Shown here piece by piece: positions 1 through 6,977 of a stretch of 12,901 nt of DNA. The stretch comes from JBBQAA01 sp038276395 (lineage in GTDB: Bacteria; Actinomycetota; Thermoleophilia; Solirubrobacterales; Solirubrobacteraceae), in the NCBI GenBank assembly GCA_038276395.1, contig JBBQAA010000071.1, positions 1-12,901 of the forward strand, written 5' to 3'. The notes below the pieces were generated by a model. That model was not told the DNA's origin, ran no database searches, and was given only the letters and a program-made list of their open reading frames with translations. Numbering within the stretch: position 1 is the stretch's first letter; the number at the start of each line of letters is the position of its first letter. A program made the translations under genes and the position numbers.

Positions 1-15
1 TCCATCCCGCCAGCG

Positions 16-21
16 TAGGGT
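16..21 (+). promoter_or_regulatory. -10-like hexamer TAGGGT, probable leaderless promoter of the ABC transporter
   Basis: TAGGGT fits the TANNNT -10 pattern and lies 7 nt before the GTG at 29, so transcription would begin at or next to the start codon. The same arrangement precedes three other genes here. The -35 region would lie outside the window. The assignment is inferred from pattern and spacing only. Confidence 0.4.
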
Positions 22-28
22 TTCGCCG

Positions 29-1966
29 GTGAGAGCCCGCATCCTCGCGCTGTTCCGGCCCTACCGCCGTCAGGTGGGGCTGATCGTCGGGATCATCCTC
101 GTGACCTCGGCGCTGTCGGTCGTCTCGGCGCTGCTCGTGCGCACGGTCTTCGACCGCGGGCTGTTCCCCCGCGATCATCGCGGTCCCGACCTCGGCGTGC
201 TCGTGCCGGTGGCGCTCGTACTCGCGCTCATTCCGATCGTCTCCGGCGTGCTCAACGTCGCCCAGACCTACCTGACGAACGTCGTCGGCAACCGCGTCAT
301 GCGCGACCTGCGCTCGGAGCTGTTCGCCCACCTGGAGTCGCTCTCGCTCGCCTTCTTCACCGCCACGCGCACGGGGGAGGTCCAGTCGCGGCTGCAGAAC
401 GACGTCGGCGGGGTGCAGTCGACGATCACGACGACGGCGGCCTCGATCGTCGCGAACGTCGTCGTCGTCGGCTCGAGCCTCGTGGCGATGCTGCTGCTCT
501 CGGTCCCGCTGACGGTCCTGTCGCTCCTGCTCGTGCCCGTGTTCGTCGTGCTCTCGAACCGGGTGGGGAAGCGGCGGCGGGCGGCGCGGCGGGAGACCCA
601 GGGATCGCTGGCCGAGATGAGCGCGATCACCCAGGAGACGCTGTCGGTCTCGGGGATCCTCCTGGCCAAGGCCTTCGGGCGCCAGGAGCGCGAGGTCGCC
701 CGCTACCGGGCCGAGAACGAGCGCCAGGTCGAGCTGCAGGTCCGCCAGGCGATGGTCGGGCGCTCGTTCTTCGCGCTCACGCAGGCGTTCTTCGGCGTCA
801 GCCCGGCGCTGCTCTACCTCGTCGCGGGCTTCGAGCTCAACCGCGGCTCGACGGCGCTCACCGCGGGGACGATCGTCGCCTTCACCACGCTGCAGACGCG
901 GCTGCTCATGCCGATCAACCAGCTCCTCCAGGTCTCGGTCGACGTCCAGAGCTCGCTCGCCCTCTTCGGCCGCGTCTTCGAGTACCTCGACCTCGAGCCG
1001 CGGATCCGGGAGCGCCCGGGCGCACTCGCGCTCGATCCGGGCGCCGCGCGCGGGGAGGTGGAGCTCGACCGCGTCTCCTTCGCCTACGGACCTTCGGAGC
1101 TCGACGCCGCCGCGCCCGAGGACCCGGATCCCGTCCTCGCCCTCGACGAGGTCTCCCTCCGCGTCCGGCCCGGTCAGCTCGCCGCCCTCGTCGGGCCGAG
1201 CGGCGCCGGCAAGACGACGATCTCCTACCTCATCCCCCGCCTCTACGACGTGACGGGCGGCGCCGTGCGGCTGGACGGCCACGACGTGCGCGACCTCACG
1301 CTCGAGTCGTTGGCCGGGGTGTGCGGGGTCGTCACCCAGGAGAGCTACCTGTTTCACGCCACCGTGCGCGAGAACCTCCGCTACGGGCGGCCCGAGGCCA
1401 CCGACGAGGAGATCGAGGCGGCCGCTCGCGCCGCCTACATCCACGAGCGCATCGTCGCCCTGCCCGCGGGCTACGAGACGGTGGTCGGCGAGCGCGGCTA
1501 CCGCTTCTCGGGCGGGGAGCGCCAGCGCCTGGCGATCGCGCGGGTCATCCTCAAGGATCCGCGCGTGCTCATCCTCGACGAGGCGACCTCGGCGCTCGAC
1601 ACGGAGTCTGAGCGGATCGTCCAGCGCGCCCTCGACGAGCTGATGCGCGAGCGCACGGCGCTCGTCATCGCCCACCGGCTCTCGACGATCCGCGCCGCCG
1701 ACGTCATCTTCGTCGTCGAGGCGGGAAGGATCGCCGAGCAGGGCTCCCACGCCGAGCTCGTCGGCGCCGGCGGGCTCTACTCCCGGCTCTACGAGGAGCA
1801 GTTCGGTGGCGGGGAGATCGAGGCGCATTGCGCCGACGGGGTCGTCATGGCCAGCGGGAAGGTCGCGCGCCCCTCGCCCGGGCATCCGCCCGCGCCGCCC
1901 GAGCGCCGCGCGCCCGCGACCGTGCCCGCGGACTACGTGCCGCCGGACGCGGTGGGCGCGACGTAG
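29..1966 (+). CDS. ABC exporter half-transporter (fused membrane and ATPase domains)
   Basis: This is a 645-aa type IV-fold ABC exporter subunit (MsbA/LmrA/MdlB-like) that should work as a dimer in the cytoplasmic membrane; its substrate cannot be told from sequence. Residues about 1-310 form the membrane domain, with hydrophobic segments near 17-38, 57-78, 137-175 and 248-290. The nucleotide-binding domain follows: Walker A GPSGAGKTT (389-397), Q-loop Gln437, signature FSGGE (493-497) in place of LSGGQ, Walker B RVLILDE (512-518) and switch His549. All catalytic elements are intact. About 50 residues after the ATPase (595-645) form a Pro/Ala-rich tail unlike the core family, and an acidic Pro-rich insert (355-368) sits just after the A-loop Tyr353. 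The GTG start is supported by a normal exporter N-terminus (LFRPYRR) and the TAGGGT box upstream. The frame stays open to the window edge, so a slightly earlier start is possible. Confidence 0.93.
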   Translation: MRARILALFRPYRRQVGLIVGIILVTSALSVVSALLVRTVFDRGLFPRDHRGPDLGVLVPVALVLALIPIVSGVLNVAQTYLTNVVGNRVMRDLRSELFAHLESLSLAFFTATRTGEVQSRLQNDVGGVQSTITTTAASIVANVVVVGSSLVAMLLLSVPLTVLSLLLVPVFVVLSNRVGKRRRAARRETQGSLAEMSAITQETLSVSGILLAKAFGRQEREVARYRAENERQVELQVRQAMVGRSFFALTQAFFGVSPALLYLVAGFELNRGSTALTAGTIVAFTTLQTRLLMPINQLLQVSVDVQSSLALFGRVFEYLDLEPRIRERPGALALDPGAARGEVELDRVSFAYGPSELDAAAPEDPDPVLALDEVSLRVRPGQLAALVGPSGAGKTTISYLIPRLYDVTGGAVRLDGHDVRDLTLESLAGVCGVVTQESYLFHATVRENLRYGRPEATDEEIEAAARAAYIHERIVALPAGYETVVGERGYRFSGGERQRLAIARVILKDPRVLILDEATSALDTESERIVQRALDELMRERTALVIAHRLSTIRAADVIFVVEAGRIAEQGSHAELVGAGGLYSRLYEEQFGGGEIEAHCADGVVMASGKVARPSPGHPPAPPERRAPATVPADYVPPDAVGAT

Positions 1967-2008
1967 GGACGCGCTCGAAGCGCTTCGCGCGGGGTCGGCT
2001 GGTCGATC

Positions 2009-2028
2009 GGTGCCCTCATAGGGGCACC
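2009..2028 (+). terminator. GC-rich hairpin downstream of the ABC transporter
   Basis: Bases 2009-2015 (GGTGCCC) pair perfectly with 2022-2028 (GGGCACC). A T-G wobble closes a 4-nt loop (CATA, 2017-2020). It lies 42 nt after the transporter stop. No T-run follows, so it is not a classical intrinsic terminator. It could stabilise a 3' end or assist factor-dependent termination. Confidence 0.35.
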
Positions 2029-2173
2029 TCGTGACCACGCGAGGGGACCGCCGCCCGGATGCTCCCTCTCTCCCTTCCCAAGCCTCGTTCCCCCCGCGAC
2101 CGCCCCGAAGCGTCCCGAGTCGCGGCCAGCGCCTGACCATCCGCGCGCGCCGGGACACTTGGGGACGGGCCGC
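2029..2173. other. Intergenic leader before the acyltransferase cassette
   Basis: No gene is visible in this non-coding stretch. It holds a C/T-rich, G-poor tract (about 2062-2079, continuing C-rich to about 2105) that resembles an unstructured Rho-loading region in RNA from the plus strand. No convincing -35/-10 pair was found, although the cassette promoter is most likely here. Confidence 0.3.
2161..2165 (+). promoter_or_regulatory. Weak Shine-Dalgarno-like GGGGA favouring the ATG at 2174
   Basis: GGGGA lies 8 nt before the ATG at 2174. A TTG at 2159 is also in frame, but choosing it would put this purine stretch inside the coding region and add five non-conserved residues. The site therefore favours the ATG. 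Confidence 0.35.
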
Positions 2174-3598
2174 ATGCTCTTTCCCACCTTCACCTTCGCC
2201 ATCTTCTTCATCATCGTCATGCCGCTCTCGTGGCTGACGATGCCCCACCCCGCGCGCTGGCGGCTCTTCATCATCGCCGCGAGCTACGTCTTCTACGCCT
2301 GGTGGGATCCGCGCTACGTCCTGCTGCTGGCGGGCTCGACCCTCGGCAACCAGGCCGTGGCGCACGCGATCCACCGCGCGCGCTCGATCCCGGCGCGGCG
2401 GCTGCTGCTCGGGCTCGGCGTGGCCGGCAACGTCGGCGTCCTCGCCTACTTCAAGTACTGGAACTTCGCCGCCACCTCGGGGCAGAACGTGCTCGGCACG
2501 ATCGGCCTGCACGTGAGCCCGCCGCTGCTCTCGACGGTCATCCCGGTCGGCGTCTCCTTCTACACGTTCATGGCCATCGCCTACGTCGTCGACGTCTACC
2601 GGGGCGACTTCGCGCCGGTCTCGCTCTCCCGCTTCGCCGTCTTCCTGTCGTTCTTCCCCCACCTCGTCGCCGGGCCGATCGTGCGCCCGGCCGAGCTCAT
2701 ACCGCAGTTCGAGCGCCCGCGCGACCCGCGGACGGTCGACGCCACGCGCGGGTTCGCGCTGATCCTCGGCGGCCTCTTCCTGAAGGTCGTCCTGGCCACC
2801 ACCTGCTCGACGCTCGCCGACGCCGTCTTCGGCTCCCCGCGGGCGCACTCGGCGCTCGAGGTGCTCGTGGGGATCTACGCCTACGCCGTCCAGATCTTCT
2901 CGGACTTCTGCGGCTACACCTCGATCGCCATCGGCGTGGCGGTCCTGCTCGGCTTCGCGCTGCCGCAGAACTTCGACAACCCCTACCGCGCGCCTTCGCT
3001 CCAGGACTTCTGGCGGCGCTGGCACATGACCCTCTCGCGCTGGCTGCGCGACTACGTATACATCCCGCTCGGCGGGAACCGCCACGGCCGGGGCGCGACC
3101 TACCGGAACCTCGGCCTGACGATGCTCATCGGGGGTCTGTGGCACGGCGCGGCGTGGACGTTCGTGTTCTGGGGCGGCCTGCACGGAGCCGGGCTCGCGG
3201 GGGAGCGCTTCCGCGCCGATCGCCGCCGCCGGCTCGGCCTCGCGCCGCCGCCGGACACGCCCGGCCGCCGTGCGCTCTCCCGCCTCGCCACCTTCCACTT
3301 CGTCTGCCTGGCCTGGGTCTTCTTCCGCGCCGACTCGTTCGGGAACGCCGGCGCGGTGCTCGCCCGGCTCCTGACCGGGTGGGGCCGACCCTCGCCGGGG
3401 ATCACGACCGGCGTCATCGCCGCGATCGCCGTCGGGATCGGCCTGCAGTACATCCCGTGGCGGGCGTGGGCTCTCGCGCTCGCGCGCTTCTCGCGCGCGC
3501 CGCTCGTCGCCCAGGGCGCCGTCCTGGCGCTGCTCCTCATGGCCGTGAACGCGATGGGGCCGCGCGGCGTCGCCCCCTTCATCTACTTCAAGTTCTGA
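2174..3598 (+). CDS. MBOAT-family membrane O-acyltransferase (AlgI/DltB/PatA-like)
   Basis: This 474-aa polytopic membrane enzyme is predicted to move an acyl group, probably acetyl, across or at the membrane onto an extracytoplasmic glycan. Family blocks are clear: YFKYWNF (92-98), IPVGVSFYTF (123-132), FFPHLVAGPIVRP (160-172), the Trp/Arg-rich block DFWRRWHMTLSRWLRDY (278-294) followed by IPLGGNR, and LIGGLWHGAAWTF (318-330). His324 in the last block corresponds to the conserved catalytic His. The C-terminus PFIYFKF is typical, and the length is normal for AlgI-like proteins. The ATG at 2174 gives the usual family N-terminus (MLFPTFTF); the in-frame TTG at 2159 is less likely. Its stop TGA overlaps the ATG of the next gene (ATGA), so the two are probably translationally coupled. 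The acceptor is unknown: no alginate, teichoic-acid or peptidoglycan genes are adjacent. Confidence 0.93.
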   Translation: MLFPTFTFAIFFIIVMPLSWLTMPHPARWRLFIIAASYVFYAWWDPRYVLLLAGSTLGNQAVAHAIHRARSIPARRLLLGLGVAGNVGVLAYFKYWNFAATSGQNVLGTIGLHVSPPLLSTVIPVGVSFYTFMAIAYVVDVYRGDFAPVSLSRFAVFLSFFPHLVAGPIVRPAELIPQFERPRDPRTVDATRGFALILGGLFLKVVLATTCSTLADAVFGSPRAHSALEVLVGIYAYAVQIFSDFCGYTSIAIGVAVLLGFALPQNFDNPYRAPSLQDFWRRWHMTLSRWLRDYVYIPLGGNRHGRGATYRNLGLTMLIGGLWHGAAWTFVFWGGLHGAGLAGERFRADRRRRLGLAPPPDTPGRRALSRLATFHFVCLAWVFFRADSFGNAGAVLARLLTGWGRPSPGITTGVIAAIAVGIGLQYIPWRAWALALARFSRAPLVAQGAVLALLLMAVNAMGPRGVAPFIYFKF

Positions 3599-4581
3599 TG
3601 CGGAGCCCGACGCGCCGCCTCCTGCCCGCCGGCCACGCCTTCCTCGTCCTCGCGGGCGCGCTCGTGCTCGCCGCCTTCCTGAACGCGCGCGGGATGCACA
3701 AGACCGCGGCCGAGCAGCCCGCGGGCGCGCCGCGCGACATCGCGCTGACGCTCACCGCCGGGCTCGCCGGCGTAAGCGGCTTCGTCGGCCTCGACGAGCC
3801 GCGCCGGGCGCTCAAGAGCGCCCTCGGTCGCGCGGGCGACGACACGATCTCCTCCCGGGTCAGCTTCGCGCAGGCGCGCCGCCGCCCGCCGGACACGGCC
3901 TCGGCGGCCGCGAGGCCCGTCTTCTCGCCCGCGCATCCGCTGCGCCTCTACCTGACCGGCGACTCCCTGCTCTACGACCCCGAGAAGGAGATCCTCGAGC
4001 GCGTGCAGGGCGTCGGCGCGATCGAGGCCGTGGGGCCGGGCGTCGACACGCACGCCGCGACCGGGCTCGCGCAGCCGCTCGTCTTCAACTGGTTCGAGTA
4101 CCTGCCCAAGCAGGCGGCGAGCCTCAGGCCGAACCTCGTTGTCCTCGGCTTCGGCGGCAACGACGGCCAGCCGCTGTTCGGCGACGGCGGCGGGCAGGCG
4201 TTCGGCACGCCGGAGTGGAGCGCCGAGTACGCGCGGCGGGTCGGCGGCGTCATGGACGACTTCGCCGCCGCGGGCGCCAAGGTCATGTGGGTCGGGCTGC
4301 CGATCGTCCGCGACCCGGAGCTCTCCGCGCGCTTTCAGCTCATGAACCGGATCTACGCGGCGCAGGCGGCGAGGCGGCCCGGGCAGGTGTACTTCCTCGA
4401 CGTCTATGGGCGCTTCGCCGACGCCCGAGGACGCTACGCCGACTACCTGAAGGACTCGAGCGGGCAGCTCGCACTCATGCGCAAGCCCGACGGCATCCAC
4501 TACGAGCTGGCGGGCGCGAAGCTCGTCACCGACGAGGTCATCGCCCACCTCGGCCGGCTCGTCTCCCTGCGGGCGAGCTGA
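3598..4581 (+). CDS. Membrane-anchored or secreted SGNH/GDSL-type protein (DUF459-like), acyltransferase partner
   Basis: This 327-aa protein has an N-terminal hydrophobic segment (about 13-29) that would be a signal anchor placing the rest outside the membrane. A variable linker (about 30-110) leads into an SGNH-hydrolase fold. Block I is TGDSL (120-124) with nucleophile Ser123, block III is GFGGND (184-189) with Asn188, and block V is DGIHY (298-302) with Asp298 and His301. The Ser-His-Asp triad is therefore complete, so the domain could be catalytic. The ATG overlaps the stop of the MBOAT gene. MBOAT/SGNH pairs such as AlgI with AlgJ/AlgX, or PatA with PatB, are known to share O-acetylation, the MBOAT moving the acetyl group and the SGNH protein placing it on the glycan. 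The same split is inferred here. A stand-alone esterase that removes acyl groups is the main alternative. Confidence 0.88.
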   Translation: MRSPTRRLLPAGHAFLVLAGALVLAAFLNARGMHKTAAEQPAGAPRDIALTLTAGLAGVSGFVGLDEPRRALKSALGRAGDDTISSRVSFAQARRRPPDTASAAARPVFSPAHPLRLYLTGDSLLYDPEKEILERVQGVGAIEAVGPGVDTHAATGLAQPLVFNWFEYLPKQAASLRPNLVVLGFGGNDGQPLFGDGGGQAFGTPEWSAEYARRVGGVMDDFAAAGAKVMWVGLPIVRDPELSARFQLMNRIYAAQAARRPGQVYFLDVYGRFADARGRYADYLKDSSGQLALMRKPDGIHYELAGAKLVTDEVIAHLGRLVSLRAS

Positions 4582-4589
4582 AGCGGAGC

Positions 4590-5507
4590 CTACGCCGCCT
4601 CGGCGTCCTCGTCCTCGGAGGCGTAGGCGCGCTCGAGCGCCTCGCGGGCGCCGATCGGCTCGAGGCCGAGCCGCCGCGCGGGCTCGGGATCGGTCACGAC
4701 GGTCTCCGTCGAGAGGCCCTCGACGAGCGGCTGGGCGACGCTCGCCTGCACCGGCGTCACGAAGCCGATCCAGTGGGAGGAGAGGGTGGGGGAGAGCAGC
4801 GGGACGGGCAGGACCGGGCGGCGACGCAGGCTCATGACCTCGGCCATCAGCTCGAGCAGCTCCTGGTAGGCGAGCACGTCGGCGCCGCCGATCTCCACCT
4901 CGCCCTCGACCTCCGGATGGGCGAGCGCGGCGGCGAAGTAGGCGAGCACGTCGTCGACGTGGATCGGCTGGGTCTGAGTGCGCAGCCACGCGGGGCCGAT
5001 CATCACCGGAAGCTTGGCCACGAGGTGGCGGAGGATCCGGTAGGAGGCGCTGTGGGCGCCGATGACCATCGCGGCGCGGAAGTAGGTGAGCGGCGGCCCG
5101 TGCTCGGCAAGCGCCTCCGCCGTCTCCGCGCGCGAGCGCAGGTGCTCGGAGGCCGGCGCCTTCCCCAGGCCGCCGAGGTAGAGCACGCGCCCGACGCCCT
5201 CGTCCTTCATGACCGAGGCGAACGAGCATGCCGCCCGGCGGTCCTGCTCGACGAAGCCCTCCTCGCCGCTCTCGCCCATGGAGTGCACGAGGTAGAAGGT
5301 GGCGTCGACGCCCTCGCCCGCCCCGCGCAGGGAGTCGGTGTCGAGCACGTCGCCCTCGTGCAGCTCGTGGCCGGCGTCGGCGAGCCTCCGCGCCGCCGGC
5401 TTCTCCGCGTCGCGCACGAGGCAGCGCACCTCGTGGCCCGCGCCGGCGAGGTGCTCGGCCGCGAGGCCGCCGACGAACCCGGTCGCGCCGGTGACGAGGA
5501 CCTTCAC
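4590..5507 (-). CDS. NAD(P)-binding Rossmann protein, YbjT/NmrA-like atypical SDR
   Basis: This 305-aa cytoplasmic protein begins with the dinucleotide-binding motif VTGATGFVGG (5-14). The blocks YLVHSMGE (72-79), GRVLYLGGLG (106-115), YFRAAMVIG (142-150) and QPIHVDDV (180-187) are typical of YbjT-like NAD(P)H-binding proteins. The classical SDR Tyr-x-x-x-Lys pair is not evident, so it may be a weak reductase, a redox sensor or a quinone/nucleotide-sugar epimerase-like protein; the substrate is unknown. The C-terminus is acidic (SEDEDAEAA). The GTG start at 5507 overlaps the TGA of the upstream lipoprotein gene (GTGA, 4 bp), indicating translational coupling. Starting here puts the Rossmann strand immediately at the N-terminus, as expected. 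The reading frame stays open far upstream, but that part lies over the lipoprotein gene and is spurious. The gene ends 8 bp from the convergent SGNH gene. Confidence 0.88.
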   Translation of the reverse strand: MKVLVTGATGFVGGLAAEHLAGAGHEVRCLVRDAEKPAARRLADAGHELHEGDVLDTDSLRGAGEGVDATFYLVHSMGESGEEGFVEQDRRAACSFASVMKDEGVGRVLYLGGLGKAPASEHLRSRAETAEALAEHGPPLTYFRAAMVIGAHSASYRILRHLVAKLPVMIGPAWLRTQTQPIHVDDVLAYFAAALAHPEVEGEVEIGGADVLAYQELLELMAEVMSLRRRPVLPVPLLSPTLSSHWIGFVTPVQASVAQPLVEGLSTETVVTDPEPARRLGLEPIGAREALERAYASEDEDAEAA

Positions 5508-6958
5508 CGCAGGCTGTAGATCGAGAGCGAGCCCGAGGTCGCGTGGTCGTTGGCGCTGCCCTCGGGCAGCCACACGCGGCCGTCGGCCACGACCGGGGTG
5601 TTCCAGTGCCCGGAGCCCGCGGGCAGGTGCGCGACCCGCCGGCCCGTGCCCGGCAGGTAGGCGTTCAGGGCGCCGGAGGGGTCGAAGATCCACGCCAGGC
5701 CGCCGGCGACGACGGGGCTCGTGCCGCCCGTCCCGTTCGACCACAGCTTGTGCAGCCGCCGCCCGCGGAGCGCCCAGGCCTCGGTGCCGCCGAAGGTCGT
5801 CTCGATGATCGTCGCCCGCTTCCCGCGCACGAGGACGGCGGGCGCGGTGAACATCGGCTGGCCCGCCGGGGTCGAGACGGTCTGGATCGAGCGCCCGCGA
5901 CGGAGGTCGACGAGGTCGATCTTGCCCGCCTTGCCGCCCTGGGCGGCGAGGTTGCCGGGCAGGAGCGCGGGCGCCGTCGAGCCGAGGTCGGCGTCGCTGT
6001 CCGCGAGCGCCTTCTGGTTCGGGGGCGTCCAACCGCCGACGCGGCGCAGCGTCCTCAGCGAGAGCACGACGACCGAGTCGGCGAAGTTCCGCCGCCCGTC
6101 GTAGGGGGCGTTGCCCGTGGCCAGCAGGAGCCGCCCGCGGGAGACGTCCGCCACGACGCCCGCGCGGGCCCAGATCGCCGAGTCGCTGGCCGGGCAGGTC
6201 GAGGGGCGCAGGACGTAGCGGCGCTCGGCGCACAGGGAGTTCCACACGTGCAGGCGCCGGCCGGACCGGCTGTCGACGGTGACGACGTGGCCCTGGTAGG
6301 GCGGCTGGTCGCCGATGTAGCCGCCGGTGGCCACGACCAACCGGTTTCCGACGAGGCCGAGGGGGGCGGCGAGCTTCTCCCGCGCGGGCAGGCGCGTCAC
6401 CGAGACCGGCCAGGGCCCGCGCGTGACCTGGCTGCCGTTGGACACCCGCAGCTTGTGGATCAGCCCGTCGGGCGAGGCGGCGTAGACGAAGGTCCCGCTC
6501 GCGTCGGCCACCGGGGAGGTGGTAGTGATCCGGTAGCTCCCCTTGAGCGAGCTGTAGGAGCGCGGCGTGAAGCTCCACAGCACGCGGCCGGTGGGCGCGG
6601 AGAGCGCGAGCGTCCTCCCGTAGGTCGTCGTCACGACGACGATCGGCCGGCGCCTGCCGTGGACCCGCGCGGCGTGGAGGTAGATCGGGGAGGAGTCGAC
6701 CGTGCCGGGGAGGGAGACGCGCCGGCGGTGCAGCCGGTGCGCGCTTCGCGCCGTGATCCCGGTGCTCGCGCGGGAGTCGTTGCGCTTGTCCGGCGTGAAG
6801 CCGAACATCGGCCAGTCGTGGCGGGCCCTGGCGACCTTGACGGCGGGCTCGGCGAGGGGCTTGCCCGCCGGGGTCTGATCGCCCGAGGCGGCCGTGCCGC
6901 AGGCGGCCAGGCCGAGCACGGAGAGGATGAGGATCGAGCGCTTCACGAGGAGGGGCAT
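5504..6958 (-). CDS. PQQ-like beta-propeller lipoprotein
   Basis: This 484-aa exported protein starts with a lipoprotein signal: basic residues, a hydrophobic stretch (8-19) and the lipobox LAAC (17-20), so Cys20 would be lipidated and the protein held on the outer face of the membrane. The mature part opens with DWPMFGFTPDKRN (48-60), a usual first-blade signature of PQQ-repeat propellers. Repeats of the type S/T-P-V/A-x-x-x-G-x-x-x-V with a following Gly-rich turn recur (88-122, 148-170, 199-235, 328-353, 372-396, 412-434, 452-480), enough for a propeller of seven or eight blades. BamB, PQQ dehydrogenases and scaffold propellers share this fold. No catalytic dehydrogenase motif is clear, so a binding or assembly role is preferred. 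The ATG at 6958 sits 19 bp after the peptidase stop. A GTG at 6946 would also keep the lipobox. Its end overlaps the next gene by 4 bp. Confidence 0.87.
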   Translation of the reverse strand: MPLLVKRSILILSVLGLAACGTAASGDQTPAGKPLAEPAVKVARARHDWPMFGFTPDKRNDSRASTGITARSAHRLHRRRVSLPGTVDSSPIYLHAARVHGRRRPIVVVTTTYGRTLALSAPTGRVLWSFTPRSYSSLKGSYRITTTSPVADASGTFVYAASPDGLIHKLRVSNGSQVTRGPWPVSVTRLPAREKLAAPLGLVGNRLVVATGGYIGDQPPYQGHVVTVDSRSGRRLHVWNSLCAERRYVLRPSTCPASDSAIWARAGVVADVSRGRLLLATGNAPYDGRRNFADSVVVLSLRTLRRVGGWTPPNQKALADSDADLGSTAPALLPGNLAAQGGKAGKIDLVDLRRGRSIQTVSTPAGQPMFTAPAVLVRGKRATIIETTFGGTEAWALRGRRLHKLWSNGTGGTSPVVAGGLAWIFDPSGALNAYLPGTGRRVAHLPAGSGHWNTPVVADGRVWLPEGSANDHATSGSLSIYSLR

Positions 6959-6977
6959 ACCCAGGACGGCCGAGCGG

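Noticed and set aside
1976..1987. 12-bp palindrome CGAAGCGCTTCG just after the ABC transporter stop
   Set aside because: A perfect palindrome with no loop gives only a short RNA stem, and the hairpin at 2009-2028 is a better candidate for the 3' structure.
2230..3597. Long open frame upstream of and continuous with the SGNH gene (plus strand)
   Set aside because: It overlaps the MBOAT gene in another frame, is Arg/Ala/Pro-rich with no family motifs, and the true start is the ATG at 3598. It is a high-GC shadow.
5510..6578. Upstream extension of the YbjT-like frame on the minus strand
   Set aside because: It overlies the lipoprotein gene in another frame and has Arg/Pro-rich nonsense composition. 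The Rossmann motif begins at the GTG at 5507.
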